A stretch of 60,706 nt of DNA from Streptomyces fructofermentans (GCF_014651055.1 NZ_BMWD01000036.1:1-60706), one strand, 5' to 3'; positions 42,202-50,918 are shown, counted from the stretch's first letter. The notes: generated by a model from the sequence alone, not told the origin. Numbers and translations are program-made.

Positions 42202-43721
42202 CCGTGGCGTCAGGACGCGTGATCGCCGACCGGTACGAACTGTCCACGCTCATCGGGCAGGGCGGCATGGGCCAGGTGTGGACCGCCTACGACAAACGCC
42301 TCGACCGGCGCGTCGCCGTCAAGCTGCTGCGCCCCGACAAGGTCGCCGGCCAGGAGGCCGACGAGCTGCGCCGCCGCTTCGTCCGCGAGTGCCGGGTCAC
42401 CGCCCAGGTCGACCACCCCGGCCTGGTCACCGTGCACGACGCGGGCAGTGAGGGCGAGGAGCTGTTCCTCGTCATGCAGTACGTCGACGGGGCCGACCTC
42501 TCCGACCACCTCGCCGAGCACGACCCCTACCCCTGGCAGTGGGCCGTCTCGGTGGCCGCGCAGCTGTGCGCGGTGCTCTCCGCCGTCCATGCCGTCCCGA
42601 TCGTCCACCGCGACCTCAAGCCGCGGAACGTGATGGTCAAGCAGGACGGCACCGTCACCGTGCTCGACCTCGGCGTGGCCTCGGTGATGGACACCGACAC
42701 GACCCGGCTCACGCACACCGGCTCCCCCATCGGCTCGCCCGCCTACATGGCGCCCGAGCAGGCGATGGGCGGCGCGGTCGGCCCGTACACCGACCTGTAC
42801 GCGCTCGGCGTGCTGATGCACGAACTCCTCAGCGGTGACGTGCCGTTCTCGGGCTCCACCGCGCTCGGCGTGCTCCACCGCCACCTCTACGAACCGCCGC
42901 TGCCGGTCCGCAGGCTGCGCCCCGAGGTGCCCGAGGCCCTGGAGGCACTCGTGCTGCGGCTGCTCTCCAAGGACCCGCAGCACCGCCCGGACTCCGCCCA
43001 GGAGACGTACGAGCAGCTCCTCCCGCTGCTTCCCGCGCGCGGCGTCCCGTCCGGCGGCCCCCTCGACCCCACGCGTCCCTTCCTGCGGCCGCACGCGCCC
43101 TGGCCGGACCGTGCCCGCACCCCCGCGCCGCAGCCCCAGGCCGCCCCGGCCGTCGAGAAGCCCGACGTGGTGGGCGCGGTCGACGAGGTCAAGCGGCTCC
43201 TCGGCGAGGGCCGCATCACCCAGGCCGTCGACATCCTCGGCGCGATCCTGCCGGCGGCCGCCGCCCAGCACGGCGAGCACTCACCCGTGGTGCGGACCCT
43301 GCGCAAGCAGTACGCGGCCACGCTCATGGACGACGGCCAGTACCGCCGCGCCCTGCCCGAACTGCGCCGCCTGTCCGACGAGCGCGCCGCCGAGGCGGGC
43401 CAGGCCGACCCGCAGTCCCTGCGCTTCCGCTACGAGGCGGCCCAGTGCCTGGAGCAGCTCGGCGAACCGGCGGCCGCCCTCGCCGAGTACCGGGCCCTGC
43501 TGCCGTACTACGAGAACCAGTACGTCGCCCAGGACGCGGAGCTGTCGTTCGAGGTGCGCCGCCGCATCGGGCACCTGCTGCTCGCCCTCGGCGACCGCGC
43601 CGCGGCGCACGACACGCTGGCGCGCCTGCGCTACGACGCCGAACGGCTCCGCGGTCCCGGGCATCCGCTGGTCGCGGAGATCGCCCGGACCCTCCAGTGG
43701 CTGGGGCAGGTCCGGGGCTGA
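42198..43721 (+). CDS. Ser/Thr protein kinase with helical-repeat C-terminus
   Basis: A soluble Hanks-type kinase of 507 aa. The catalytic domain (about 10-275) has IGQGGMGQVW (P-loop), VAVKLL (catalytic Lys), HRDLKPRN (catalytic loop), DLG instead of the usual DFG, and MAPEQ. Residues about 290-330 are Pro-rich. About 330-507 is a TPR-like helical repeat (QAVDILGAILPAAAAQHGEH and CLEQLGEPAAALAEYRALLP). There is no membrane segment or PASTA domain, so it differs from PknB. The GTG at 42198 overlaps the preceding stop; GTG 42204 is possible. Coupling suggests partnership with the membrane protein before it. Confidence 0.92.
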   Translation: MTVASGRVIADRYELSTLIGQGGMGQVWTAYDKRLDRRVAVKLLRPDKVAGQEADELRRRFVRECRVTAQVDHPGLVTVHDAGSEGEELFLVMQYVDGADLSDHLAEHDPYPWQWAVSVAAQLCAVLSAVHAVPIVHRDLKPRNVMVKQDGTVTVLDLGVASVMDTDTTRLTHTGSPIGSPAYMAPEQAMGGAVGPYTDLYALGVLMHELLSGDVPFSGSTALGVLHRHLYEPPLPVRRLRPEVPEALEALVLRLLSKDPQHRPDSAQETYEQLLPLLPARGVPSGGPLDPTRPFLRPHAPWPDRARTPAPQPQAAPAVEKPDVVGAVDEVKRLLGEGRITQAVDILGAILPAAAAQHGEHSPVVRTLRKQYAATLMDDGQYRRALPELRRLSDERAAEAGQADPQSLRFRYEAAQCLEQLGEPAAALAEYRALLPYYENQYVAQDAELSFEVRRRIGHLLLALGDRAAAHDTLARLRYDAERLRGPGHPLVAEIARTLQWLGQVRG

Positions 43722-43732
43722 CCGCACGCCTC

Positions 43733-43767
43733 CACGGGCCCCCGGCGGACACCGCCGGGGGCCCGTG
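43733..43767 (+). terminator. Terminator after the kinase gene
   Basis: CACGGGCCCCCGGCGG (43733-43748) and its exact complement (43752-43767) close over ACA, starting 11 nt after the kinase stop. Confidence 0.85.
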
Positions 43768-43917
43768 TGCGGCGTGAGGGTGGAGACGGCGGAACGGCGG
43801 TGCCCGAACTCCTGGCGAATCGTTGGGTCGAATGGGTGGCCGAGAGCTGGGCCACTGCCTACCATCGATCACCGCAAGACTTTGTGCACTGTCGCACAAG
43901 CTCCTCAGGAGGTTTCC

Positions 43918-44565
43918 TTGCACCGCCGCCGTCGCACCGCGCTCCTCCTCTCCGCCGCGCTCGTCACCGCGGCCCCCCTGCTGGCCGCCTGCGGCAACGA
44001 CGCGCACCCCGGTGCCGCGGCCGTCGTCGGCGACGACCGCATCACGGTCTCCCAACTGGAGAACCGGGTGAACGAGGTACGGACCGCGCAGCGGGCCGCC
44101 ACCACGGGAGACGCGCAGTACGAGCAGGCCATCGCCAAGTCCGGCGGCCTGACCCGTGACACCCTGCACGGCATGGTCCTCGACCGCGTCCTGCACCAGG
44201 CCGCCGAGGACGCGGGCGTGAGCGTCTCCCGCAAGGAGATCCAGGAGGCCCGTACCGGTCTGGAGCAGCAGGCGGGCGACGCGAAGGCGCTGGAGGTGGC
44301 CTGGCTCCAGCAGTACGGAGTGGCCCCCGAGCGGCTCGACGACAACCTCCGCACCCAGATCGAGGCCCAGAAGCTCGCCACGGCGCTCGGCACCGAGACC
44401 AGCCAGCCGGCGTTCTGGAAGGCGTTGTCCGACGCGTCGAGGAAGCTGGGCGTGGACCTCAATCCGCGCTACGGCACCTGGGACGTCGAGAAGAGCAGCC
44501 GTGTCGACACCGAACTGCCGTGGGTGCGCGAGGTGACGGCGGCGGGAAGCCGCGGGACGGCGTAG
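43918..44565 (+). CDS. SurA N-terminal-like lipoprotein
   Basis: A 215-aa exported lipoprotein. The start is TTG at 43918, preceded by a perfect AGGAGG. The signal peptide (TALLLSAALVTAAPLLA) ends at the lipobox LAAC (Cys about 24). The mature region resembles the SurA/PpiD N-terminal chaperone domain (VVGDDRITVSQLENRVNE, then several helices to about residue 165). No parvulin catalytic domain follows, so isomerase activity is not expected. It likely helps fold exported proteins at the cell surface; this is inferred. Confidence 0.85.
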   Translation: MHRRRRTALLLSAALVTAAPLLAACGNDAHPGAAAVVGDDRITVSQLENRVNEVRTAQRAATTGDAQYEQAIAKSGGLTRDTLHGMVLDRVLHQAAEDAGVSVSRKEIQEARTGLEQQAGDAKALEVAWLQQYGVAPERLDDNLRTQIEAQKLATALGTETSQPAFWKALSDASRKLGVDLNPRYGTWDVEKSSRVDTELPWVREVTAAGSRGTA

Positions 44566-44629
44566 CGCGCGCTGCGCGGGCCGGACGGCCGCCTCCGTCG
44601 TTGCCGGCGGCGTGGGTTACGTTCGGTGC

Positions 44630-45586
44630 GTGAACGCATCGAGCCCCGGGCGCATCGTCCTGCTGACCACCAGCCACCGCGTCGCGCCCGGACTCCTGTC
44701 CTGGCCCGCCTGGCAGGCGCTGCGCGGTGCCGACCGCGTCCTGTGCGCGGACGGCGCCCACCCCCAGCTCCCGTATCTGCGCGAGGCGGGCGTGCGTGTC
44801 GACGAGGCCGGGCCGGACGCCCAGGAGCTGGTCGCCAGCTGTGCCGGCGGGCGCACGGTCGTGGTCGTCGCGACCGGCGAGGGCGAACCGCGCCTGACCG
44901 ACGGCCTGGCCCGGCTGGCGGGCTCCGGCCGCGTCTCCATGCCGGACCTCGAACTGCTCCCCGCCTCGTACGACCTGCCGGGCGCCCGGCTGCTCGACCT
45001 CGTCCAGGTCATGGACCGCATCCGTGCCGAGTGCCCGTGGTCGTCCCGGCAGACCCACGAGGGCCTGGCGAAGTACGGGCTGGAGGAGGCGTACGAACTC
45101 GTCGAGGCCATCGAGGAGGGCGACCGGGACGAACTGCGCGAAGAACTGGGGGACGTCCTCCTCCAGGTCGTCTTCCACGCGCGGATCGCCGAGGAGGACG
45201 AGACTGAGCCCTTCTCCATCGACGACGTGGCGGGCGGCATCGTCACCAAGCTGATCCACCGCCACCCGCACGTCTTCGGCGACGCGACCGCCTCGACCCC
45301 CGAGGAGGTCAAGGAGCACTGGCTGCGGACCAAGGCCGAGGAGAAGCGGCGCGCCTCGGTGACGGACGGCGTGCCGCTCGGACAGCCGGGCCTGGCACTC
45401 GCCGCCAAGCTGGCGTCCCGCGCGCGCACGGCGGGCATCGAGGTGCCCCTGCCCCGCGGGGAGGGCGTCGGCTACGAGCTGCTGGCCCTGGCCGCGCGGG
45501 CGGAGGAGCAGGGCGTGGACCCCGAGGCGGCGCTGCGGGTGGCCGCGCGGGCCTACCGGGACGCGATCAGGGCGACCGAGGCCTGA
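44630..45586 (+). CDS. mazG: Nucleoside triphosphate pyrophosphohydrolase (MazG)
   Basis: Cleaves NTPs/dNTPs to NMP and PPi, a housecleaning role; 318 aa. The MazG core (about 120-270) has the metal-binding EExxE and ExxD pairs in LEEAYELVEAIEEG and LREELGDVLLQVVFHARI. Residues 1-110 resemble a remnant tetrapyrrole-methylase domain as in YabN (RIVLLTTSHRVAPGLLSW). The GTG at 44630 has TACGTT ending 6 nt upstream and no Shine-Dalgarno, so it may be leaderless; an ATG at 44612 lies at that -10 element and is less likely. The C-terminus ends 12 bp from the convergent flavohemoprotein. Confidence 0.93.
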   Translation: MNASSPGRIVLLTTSHRVAPGLLSWPAWQALRGADRVLCADGAHPQLPYLREAGVRVDEAGPDAQELVASCAGGRTVVVVATGEGEPRLTDGLARLAGSGRVSMPDLELLPASYDLPGARLLDLVQVMDRIRAECPWSSRQTHEGLAKYGLEEAYELVEAIEEGDRDELREELGDVLLQVVFHARIAEEDETEPFSIDDVAGGIVTKLIHRHPHVFGDATASTPEEVKEHWLRTKAEEKRRASVTDGVPLGQPGLALAAKLASRARTAGIEVPLPRGEGVGYELLALAARAEEQGVDPEAALRVAARAYRDAIRATEA

Positions 45587-45598
45587 CGGGCGCCCCGG

Positions 45599-46819
45599 TC
45601 AGTCCGGGGCGCGGGCCGACGGACGGTGCCAGTGCGGACGCGGCCGGTGCAGGAGCCACTCGCCGGGCCCCAGCGGCCGGGCCGGGCCGCCGCCGGTGGG
45701 CGGGAGCGGGTCGTGGAGGATGCGGCCGGGGTCGGCGCCGAGCAGCGGGAGGAGTTCGGCGACCTCGTCGACCAGCCGGGGCGGCCCGGCCAGGCAGACG
45801 GTGTGGCGGGCCCAGTTGGCGCGGTTTCCCAGCGCCGTCAGCAGCCGTTCGGTGGCCTGCTCCTTCGGGCGGCCGGGCGCCGGTGTGATGGCCGTGACGT
45901 CGAGCTGCGGCAGCCGGGTGCGCAGGTCGCCGAGCGCGGCCCGGTCGTAGAGGTGGGCGATGTCCCGCGCGACGAGGAAGAGCCGCGCCTCGGCGGGGCC
46001 CGGCCCGTCGGCCGCCAGTTGCTCCAGCAGGGCCTTCACCGGGGCCCAGCCCGTGCCCGCGGCGATGAACGTGACGGGGTCCTCGGCGGGCGTGCCGAGG
46101 GTCATCCGGCCGCCCGGTGCCCCGAGCCGCAGGGTGTCGCCCTCGCGGGTGCGGCGGACCAGGAGGTCGGACAGGACGCCGTCCTCGACCAGGCCCACGT
46201 GCAGATCGACGGTGTGGTCGGACCGGGGAGCGTTCGCGAGGGAGTACGGACGCCAGACGCCGGGGAGCCGGGGGCTGCAGACGCCCACGTGCTGGCCGGC
46301 CGTGTAGGGGAGCGGGCGGTGCGGGCGCAGGGTCAGGACGGCCAGGCTGTCGCCGTGGCGGACGCGGCCGGTCACCTCGGCCTCCCACCAGGGCGGTTCC
46401 CCGTCGCTCTCGGCCTGCCGCGCGCCCTCCAGCATCGCGTCCGCGACGGCCGTGTACGCCTCGCCCCAGGCCTTCTCCACCTCCGCGTTCCAGGCGGACC
46501 CCGAGACGGCGGCGAACGCGGCGAGCAGGCTCTCCCCGACGGCCGTGTAGTGCTCCGGTTCCGCGAGGTACTTGCGGTGGTCGCGCCCCAGTTCCCCCAG
46601 GTAGCCGGGCAGTCCCGGGTCCTCCAGCCGTGCCACGACGTGCGTCAGCGCGGCGAACAGCCGGTCCCGCTGGCGCTCCATGTCCTCGGGGAAGTCCAGG
46701 GGGAACAGGGCGCGGACACCGGGGTGGTGCCAGAACAGGTACGAGTAGAAGTACTTGACCGCGAACTCGGCCCGCCTCTCGACGACGGCGAAGCTGGTCC
46801 GGAGTATGTCGGGGTCCAC
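45599..46819 (-). CDS. Flavohemoprotein (globin plus FAD/NAD reductase)
   Basis: A 406-aa two-domain protein. The globin (about 1-135) has KYFYSYLFWHHPG, EDMERQRDRLFA and proximal-His candidate in LGRDHRKYL. The ferredoxin-reductase-like part (about 150-390) has the FAD motif RPYSLANAP and the NAD-binding GTGWAPVKALL. Members of this architecture detoxify NO as a dioxygenase; the C-terminal end is divergent (CLAGPPRLVDEVAELL), so the activity is inferred. The GTG at 46819 has TACATT exactly 7 nt upstream and TTGACC 19 nt before that, so it is probably leaderless. It follows the P450 gene by 34 bp. Confidence 0.87.
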   Translation of the reverse strand: MDPDILRTSFAVVERRAEFAVKYFYSYLFWHHPGVRALFPLDFPEDMERQRDRLFAALTHVVARLEDPGLPGYLGELGRDHRKYLAEPEHYTAVGESLLAAFAAVSGSAWNAEVEKAWGEAYTAVADAMLEGARQAESDGEPPWWEAEVTGRVRHGDSLAVLTLRPHRPLPYTAGQHVGVCSPRLPGVWRPYSLANAPRSDHTVDLHVGLVEDGVLSDLLVRRTREGDTLRLGAPGGRMTLGTPAEDPVTFIAAGTGWAPVKALLEQLAADGPGPAEARLFLVARDIAHLYDRAALGDLRTRLPQLDVTAITPAPGRPKEQATERLLTALGNRANWARHTVCLAGPPRLVDEVAELLPLLGADPGRILHDPLPPTGGGPARPLGPGEWLLHRPRPHWHRPSARAPD

Positions 46820-46826
46820 GGTCGCG

Positions 46827-46857
46827 AATGTAGGGAGCAAACGCGCTCCGCGGTCAA
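46827..46857 (-). promoter_or_regulatory. Leaderless-type promoter of the flavohemoprotein gene
   Basis: On the reverse strand, TTGACC (46857-46852), a 19-nt spacer and TACATT (46832-46827) precede the GTG at 46819 by 7 nt. GGAGC ... GCTCC (46834-46849) forms a small dyad in the spacer. The -35 overlaps the end of the P450 gene. Confidence 0.55.
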
Positions 46858-48164
46858 GGAGCCGGTGATTTCGGGACGGTCGCAGAGGAATGGGGTATGG
46901 CGGGTGGGGTGAACTCGACCGGGAGGTTCCGCAGCCCCCGCATGATGAGCCCGCCCCGCCAGCGCAGTTCCTCCGGATCGGCGGCGAGCCGCAGGTCGGG
47001 CAGGCGGCGCAGCAGCGTGGCGAGCGCCGTGCGGCCCTCCAGGCGGGCGAGCGGTGCACCGATGCAGTAGTGGATGCCGTGCCCGTAGCCGAGGTGCTGG
47101 TTGTCGCGGCGGCTCAGGTCGAGGGTGTCCGGGTCGTCGAAGCGGGCCGGGTCGCGGTCGGCGGCGGCGAGCACCACGAGTACGGGGTCGCCGGTGGCGA
47201 CGGCCCGGCCGCCGATGTGGAGGGGCTCGGTGGCGTACCGCCAGGTGGCCAGTTCCACGGGGCCGTCGTAGCGCAGGAGTTCCTCGATTCCGGTGTCGAG
47301 GAGTTCCTGACCGCCGTCCGCGCCGTCTGCGAGTGACCCGAGCAGCCGTGCGAGCTGGTCCGGGTTGCGGAGCAGGGCGTAGGTGCCGTTGCCGATGAGG
47401 TTGATGGTCGTCTCGAAGCCGGCGAAGAGGAGGACGAAGCACATCGCCGCGGCCTCGTTCTCGGTGAGGTGCTCGCCGTGGTCGGAGGCGCGGATGAGGC
47501 CGGAGATCAGGTCCTCGCCGGGGCCTGGGACCTCGGGCAGGAGCTCCCGCTTGCGGTGGATCAGTTCGGCGAGGTAGGCGCGGATCCTCTTGACCGACCG
47601 TGCGACGCCGCCCCGCGGCCCGCCGCCGTGGCGGATCATCATGCCCGCCCACTCCCGGAAGTCGTCCTGGTCCTCGGCGGGGACGCCGAGCAGGTCGCAG
47701 ATGGCGTGGATGGGGAGCGGGAAGGCGAAGTCGTGGATGAGGTCGGCGCGTCCGGTCTCCGCGAACCCGTCGATGAGCCGGTCGGTCAACTCCTGCACAC
47801 GCGGCTCGAATTCGGCGATCCGCCGGGGGGTGAACGCCTTGGAGACGAGCCGGCGCAGCCGGGTGTGGTCCGGAGGGTCGATGTTGAGCAGGTGCGTCAT
47901 CAGGTTGGCGCCGCGCTCGCCCGGAATGCCCGTCCTGTTCTTGCCGTGCGCGTCCTTCGCGTGGTGCGCGGGGTTCTTCGACAGCCGGGGGTCGGCGAGA
48001 GCCTGCTTCGCGTCCGCGTACCGGGTGACGAGCCACGCCTCGACACCGCTGGGCAGGGTGGTGCGGTGCACGGGGGAGTGCTCACGCAGCCACGCGTACG
48101 CCGGATAGGGATCGGTGGCGAACTCCCAGGTGAAGAGTTCGGGTTCCATGTGCGGTGCGTTCAC
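46854..48164 (-). CDS. Cytochrome P450
   Basis: A soluble bacterial P450 of about 436 aa. The I-helix oxygen-binding motif reads FAGFETT, the K-helix ExxR is in EELLRYDGP, and the heme-binding loop is GYGHGIHYCIG with Cys about 367. Aligned features at the N-terminus are LFTWEFATDPYPAYAWLRE. The substrate is unknown and needs ferredoxin plus reductase, neither of which is adjacent; the reductase half of the neighbouring flavohemoprotein is a conceivable but unsupported partner. The start is GTG at 48164 or ATG at 48149; TACCGT ends 6 nt upstream of the GTG, hinting at a leaderless mRNA. Confidence 0.95.
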   Translation of the reverse strand: MNAPHMEPELFTWEFATDPYPAYAWLREHSPVHRTTLPSGVEAWLVTRYADAKQALADPRLSKNPAHHAKDAHGKNRTGIPGERGANLMTHLLNIDPPDHTRLRRLVSKAFTPRRIAEFEPRVQELTDRLIDGFAETGRADLIHDFAFPLPIHAICDLLGVPAEDQDDFREWAGMMIRHGGGPRGGVARSVKRIRAYLAELIHRKRELLPEVPGPGEDLISGLIRASDHGEHLTENEAAAMCFVLLFAGFETTINLIGNGTYALLRNPDQLARLLGSLADGADGGQELLDTGIEELLRYDGPVELATWRYATEPLHIGGRAVATGDPVLVVLAAADRDPARFDDPDTLDLSRRDNQHLGYGHGIHYCIGAPLARLEGRTALATLLRRLPDLRLAADPEELRWRGGLIMRGLRNLPVEFTPPAIPHSSATVPKSPAP

Positions 48165-48743
48165 GGGGTGACGGTACCGGGAGGTGCCGTACGGGGTGAC
48201 GGCGCCCGAACCGTGCCATTCCCCGCCGATGGCGCGCCTCGTCCCGCGCCGGGGGCGGTTGCCGCCGGGCGCCGCCGCGCCTCGGTGTCCGCGGCGTCGG
48301 GGAGCGGCTCTTGTGGTGGTTGACGCCGGATGTCCGTGATGGGGCATCCGGTGCCGGGGCCGGTGGCGGCGACCTGGCGCCGAGAATTTCCTGCCGACCT
48401 GTCATGACCTGGTGAAATGCCGCCGACTTGGCCCTCGTGACCGCAACTCGCGCCGTATTCAGGTGTTTTGCGAGGTCGCGGAAGGGTGCCATGGGTGGAT
48501 TGCGGACACTTCCGGCCGAGTTCACCCCTGTACGGACGTCATGGACGGAGTCAGCGGAAGCTGAGACTCCGTCAACTTTGTGATCTTCACGTGATCTGCG
48601 CTGCATCGACTTGTGACAAGAGTTCGAGTGGTTATACGTTCACCCATCAATGCGGCAGGTCCCACCGGCCGCAGTGGACACGGGCACGGCCGACGGCCGT
48701 GTCGCAGTGCGCACCCCTTTGTTGTCACGCGAAAGGCAACCGC
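48165..48743. other. Divergent intergenic region between P450 and the first rpf gene
   Basis: A 579-bp gap with no recognised gene. It holds GTGA-TCT-TCAC (48580-48590) merging with TCACGTGA (48587-48594), the promoter at 48611-48638, and a hairpin CACGGCCG/CGGCCGTG (about 48688-48704) in the rpf leader. No ydaO-type aptamer was recognised here, in contrast with the second rpf gene. Confidence 0.55.
48611..48638 (+). promoter_or_regulatory. Promoter candidate of the first rpf gene
   Basis: TTGTGA (48611-48616), a 16-bp spacer and TATACG (48633-48638). The expected transcript has a leader of about 100 nt. A dyad GTGATCTTCACGTGA lies about 20 bp upstream and could hold an activator. Confidence 0.5.
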
Positions 48744-49664
48744 ATGCTCTCCGGGAACGGCCGTCACCGTCGCCCCCGTCAGGCCCCGGCGCTCCTCGTC
48801 GCGGCGGGCGTAGCCGGATCGGCCATCGCGATCCCGCTGCTCGGCGCGAGTGGCGCGAGCGCCGCGAGCGGCACGACCTGGGACGCGGTCGCGGAATGCG
48901 AGAGCGGCGGCTCGTGGAGCGCCGACACCGGCAACGGCTACTACGGCGGCCTCCAGATGACCCAGGACGACTGGGACGCCCACGGCGGACTCGACTACGC
49001 GCCGACCCCCGACCAGGCCAGCCGCTCCCAGCAGATCGCCGTCGCGGAGAAGATCCTCGCGGACGAGGGCAACGGCGCCTGGACGACCTGCGGCCTCGTC
49101 GCGGGCCTGCCCCAGGACTCCGACTCGGCCGACGTCGACACGGGCCTCCTGGAGGACGTCACCGGCTCCGGAGACTCGTCGAAGAGCACGAAGGACTCGA
49201 AGTCCGACAAGTCCGAGTCGTCCACCGGCGAGGGTGAGACCTCCGTGAGCGGATCGGCGGGCGTGGAGCGCTCCGGCACCTCCGCCACGGTCGGCACGTC
49301 GAACACGGGCAAATCCGACAAGTCCTCCCGGGAGGCCGAGGCTTCGGGCGAGACCGGCGAGGACGCCTCCGCCTCCGGCCGCCACCGCGGCGGCAGCGCC
49401 GACGAGGCGGCCACCGAGTCCCGCGCCGGCGACTACACCGGGCGGCACGCCTCGCGCAGCGACAGCGAGTCCCGCATCGCCACCGACGGCGCCTACACGG
49501 TCCGCTCCGGCGACAGCCTCTGGGGCATCGCCGACTCCCTTGACCTGGAGGACGGGTGGGGCGGCCTCTACGACGACAACAAGGAGTCCATCGGCTCCGA
49601 CCCGAACTTCATCCTTCCCGGTCAGAGCCTCGAAGTGGACGACGTGGAGTCGGCGAGCAAGTAG
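48744..49664 (+). CDS. Resuscitation-promoting-factor (Rpf) muralytic enzyme with LysM
   Basis: Secreted peptidoglycan hydrolase of 306 aa. The signal peptide (about 1-42) is twin-basic then hydrophobic, with cleavage near GASA. The lysozyme-like Rpf domain (about 45-115) has WDAVAECESGGSWS with the catalytic Glu in AECESGG, then NGYYGGLQMTQDDW. A Ser/Asp/Glu-rich linker of about 140 residues leads to a C-terminal LysM (about 255-302, YTVRSGDSLWGIADSLDL). Such enzymes act in spore germination. The ATG at 48744 follows AAAGG. It is a paralogue of the gene at 50043, but its linker is much longer and more acidic. Confidence 0.94.
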   Translation: MLSGNGRHRRPRQAPALLVAAGVAGSAIAIPLLGASGASAASGTTWDAVAECESGGSWSADTGNGYYGGLQMTQDDWDAHGGLDYAPTPDQASRSQQIAVAEKILADEGNGAWTTCGLVAGLPQDSDSADVDTGLLEDVTGSGDSSKSTKDSKSDKSESSTGEGETSVSGSAGVERSGTSATVGTSNTGKSDKSSREAEASGETGEDASASGRHRGGSADEAATESRAGDYTGRHASRSDSESRIATDGAYTVRSGDSLWGIADSLDLEDGWGGLYDDNKESIGSDPNFILPGQSLEVDDVESASK

Positions 49665-49762
49665 TGATCAAGCCGCCGAATCGGGCGAAAAACAGCGGTA
49701 GTTCGCGCTGAATGTCCGGTTTGGTGAAAGTGAGAGATGGGTCTCAAGGACCCTGATCGTCT

Positions 49763-49792
49763 TTGAAATTCGACGGAACGCGTGTCTACGGT
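49763..49792 (+). promoter_or_regulatory. Promoter candidate of the riboswitch-rpfA transcript
   Basis: TTGAAA (49763-49768), an 18-bp spacer and TACGGT (49787-49792). Transcription from about 49799 would include the entire aptamer at 49825-50027. Confidence 0.55.
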
Positions 49793-49824
49793 CGTGACCG
49801 CTCGCCACTGGCGGGCCCCGACGG

Positions 49825-50027
49825 TCGCACGCCGAGTCCTGCCAACGGCCGTACGGGAACAGTCGTCGCGTCAAGCGCCGTAGGCAGGAGCGGGGGACCC
49901 AGGTAAGTGCCGGACCCGGTCGTTGCGACCGGGTGCGGCTGGGGGTGAAGCCGCGCGACCCGCAAGGGGACGCGCGGCCGGGCAACTCACTCGGCCCGAA
50001 CCCGACAGCTCACCTCGCAGGCGTCGG
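49825..50027 (+). promoter_or_regulatory. ydaO/yuaA-type c-di-AMP riboswitch
   Basis: The leader contains the conserved blocks in order: GCCGAGTCCTG (49831), GCAGGAGCGGGGGACCCA, GGGGGTGAAGCCG, GGCCGGGCAACTC, and CCCGAACCCGACAGCTCACC with CGCAGGCG at the end. These match the ydaO aptamer, which binds c-di-AMP and usually lowers expression when bound. Known in streptomycetes upstream of an rpf gene next to eno. The aptamer ends about 15 nt before the ATG, so it probably controls ribosome-binding-site access or antitermination. Confidence 0.93.
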
Positions 50028-50042
50028 TGAGGGGATCACTTC

Positions 50043-50762
50043 ATGCTGTCTTCCGGCAAGGGCAAGCACCGCCGCCCGTCCAAGGCCACCCGCATCGCCA
50101 CGTTCGCCGGTGTCGCCACCGTCGCCGTCGCCGTTCCGCTGATGGGCGCCAGTGGCGCCTCCGCCGCCACCACCTCCGAGTGGGACGCGGTCGCGCAGTG
50201 CGAGTCCGGCGGCAACTGGTCCATCAACACCGGCAACGGCTACTACGGCGGCCTGCAGTTCTCGGCCTCCACCTGGGCCGCGTACGGCGGCACCGCGTAC
50301 GCCTCCACGGCCGACCAGGCCTCCAAGTCGCAGCAGATCACCGTCGCCGAGAAGGTCCTCGCGGGCCAGGGCAAGGGCGCCTGGCCGAGCTGCGGCGTGG
50401 GCCTGTCGAACGCCGCCTACGACGGTGGCGCCGACTCGGGCTCCACGGCCTCCTCCGGCCAGAGCACCTCGCAGGCACAGCAGCAGCAGAGCACGCAGGC
50501 GGCCCCCTCCGCGCAGCCGAAGGAGGAGCGCGCCTCGCGTTCCCAGGCGCGCGAGGCCGCGAAGCGCACCGTCGAGACCCCGACCGGCAAGAAGGTCAAG
50601 AAGGGCGACGGCGAGTACAAGGTCGTCAAGGGCGACACCCTGAGCGGCATCGCCGCTAAGGAGGGCGTCAAGGGCGGCTGGGCGAAGCTGTTCAAGCTGA
50701 ACGACGACATCATCGACGACGCCGACTTCATCTACCCGGGCCAGCAGCTGCACCTGGGCTGA
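50043..50762 (+). CDS. rpfA: Resuscitation-promoting factor RpfA with LysM
   Basis: Secreted peptidoglycan hydrolase of 239 aa involved, in relatives, in germination and resuscitation. The signal peptide (about 1-41) ends ASGASA. The Rpf domain (about 43-115) contains WDAVAQCESGGNWS with the catalytic Glu, then NGYYGGLQFSASTW. A Gln/Ser/Ala-rich linker leads to a C-terminal LysM (about 185-239, YKVVKGDTLSGIAAKEG). The ATG at 50043 follows GAGGGG. The ydaO-type leader links its expression to c-di-AMP. A strong hairpin terminator follows. Confidence 0.96.
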   Translation: MLSSGKGKHRRPSKATRIATFAGVATVAVAVPLMGASGASAATTSEWDAVAQCESGGNWSINTGNGYYGGLQFSASTWAAYGGTAYASTADQASKSQQITVAEKVLAGQGKGAWPSCGVGLSNAAYDGGADSGSTASSGQSTSQAQQQQSTQAAPSAQPKEERASRSQAREAAKRTVETPTGKKVKKGDGEYKVVKGDTLSGIAAKEGVKGGWAKLFKLNDDIIDDADFIYPGQQLHLG

Positions 50763-50918
50763 CGTCCCGGCGGCCGTGTGCCGGTCCGGGCCCCCGGCCG
50801 CTCGGGCCCGGCCGGCGCGTTCCGGCCCGCCGCCGACCCGGCTGAACCACAGTGTCCTCACATCCGTGTCTTCCACAGTGGAGGCCCGTGAGGGCATCCC
50901 GCCCGTCCCCCACGGGCT

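Noticed and set aside
48580..48594. Crp-type site before the first rpf gene
   Set aside because: The dyad GTGA-TCT-TCAC has a 3-bp spacer, too short for the Crp consensus of 6 bp.
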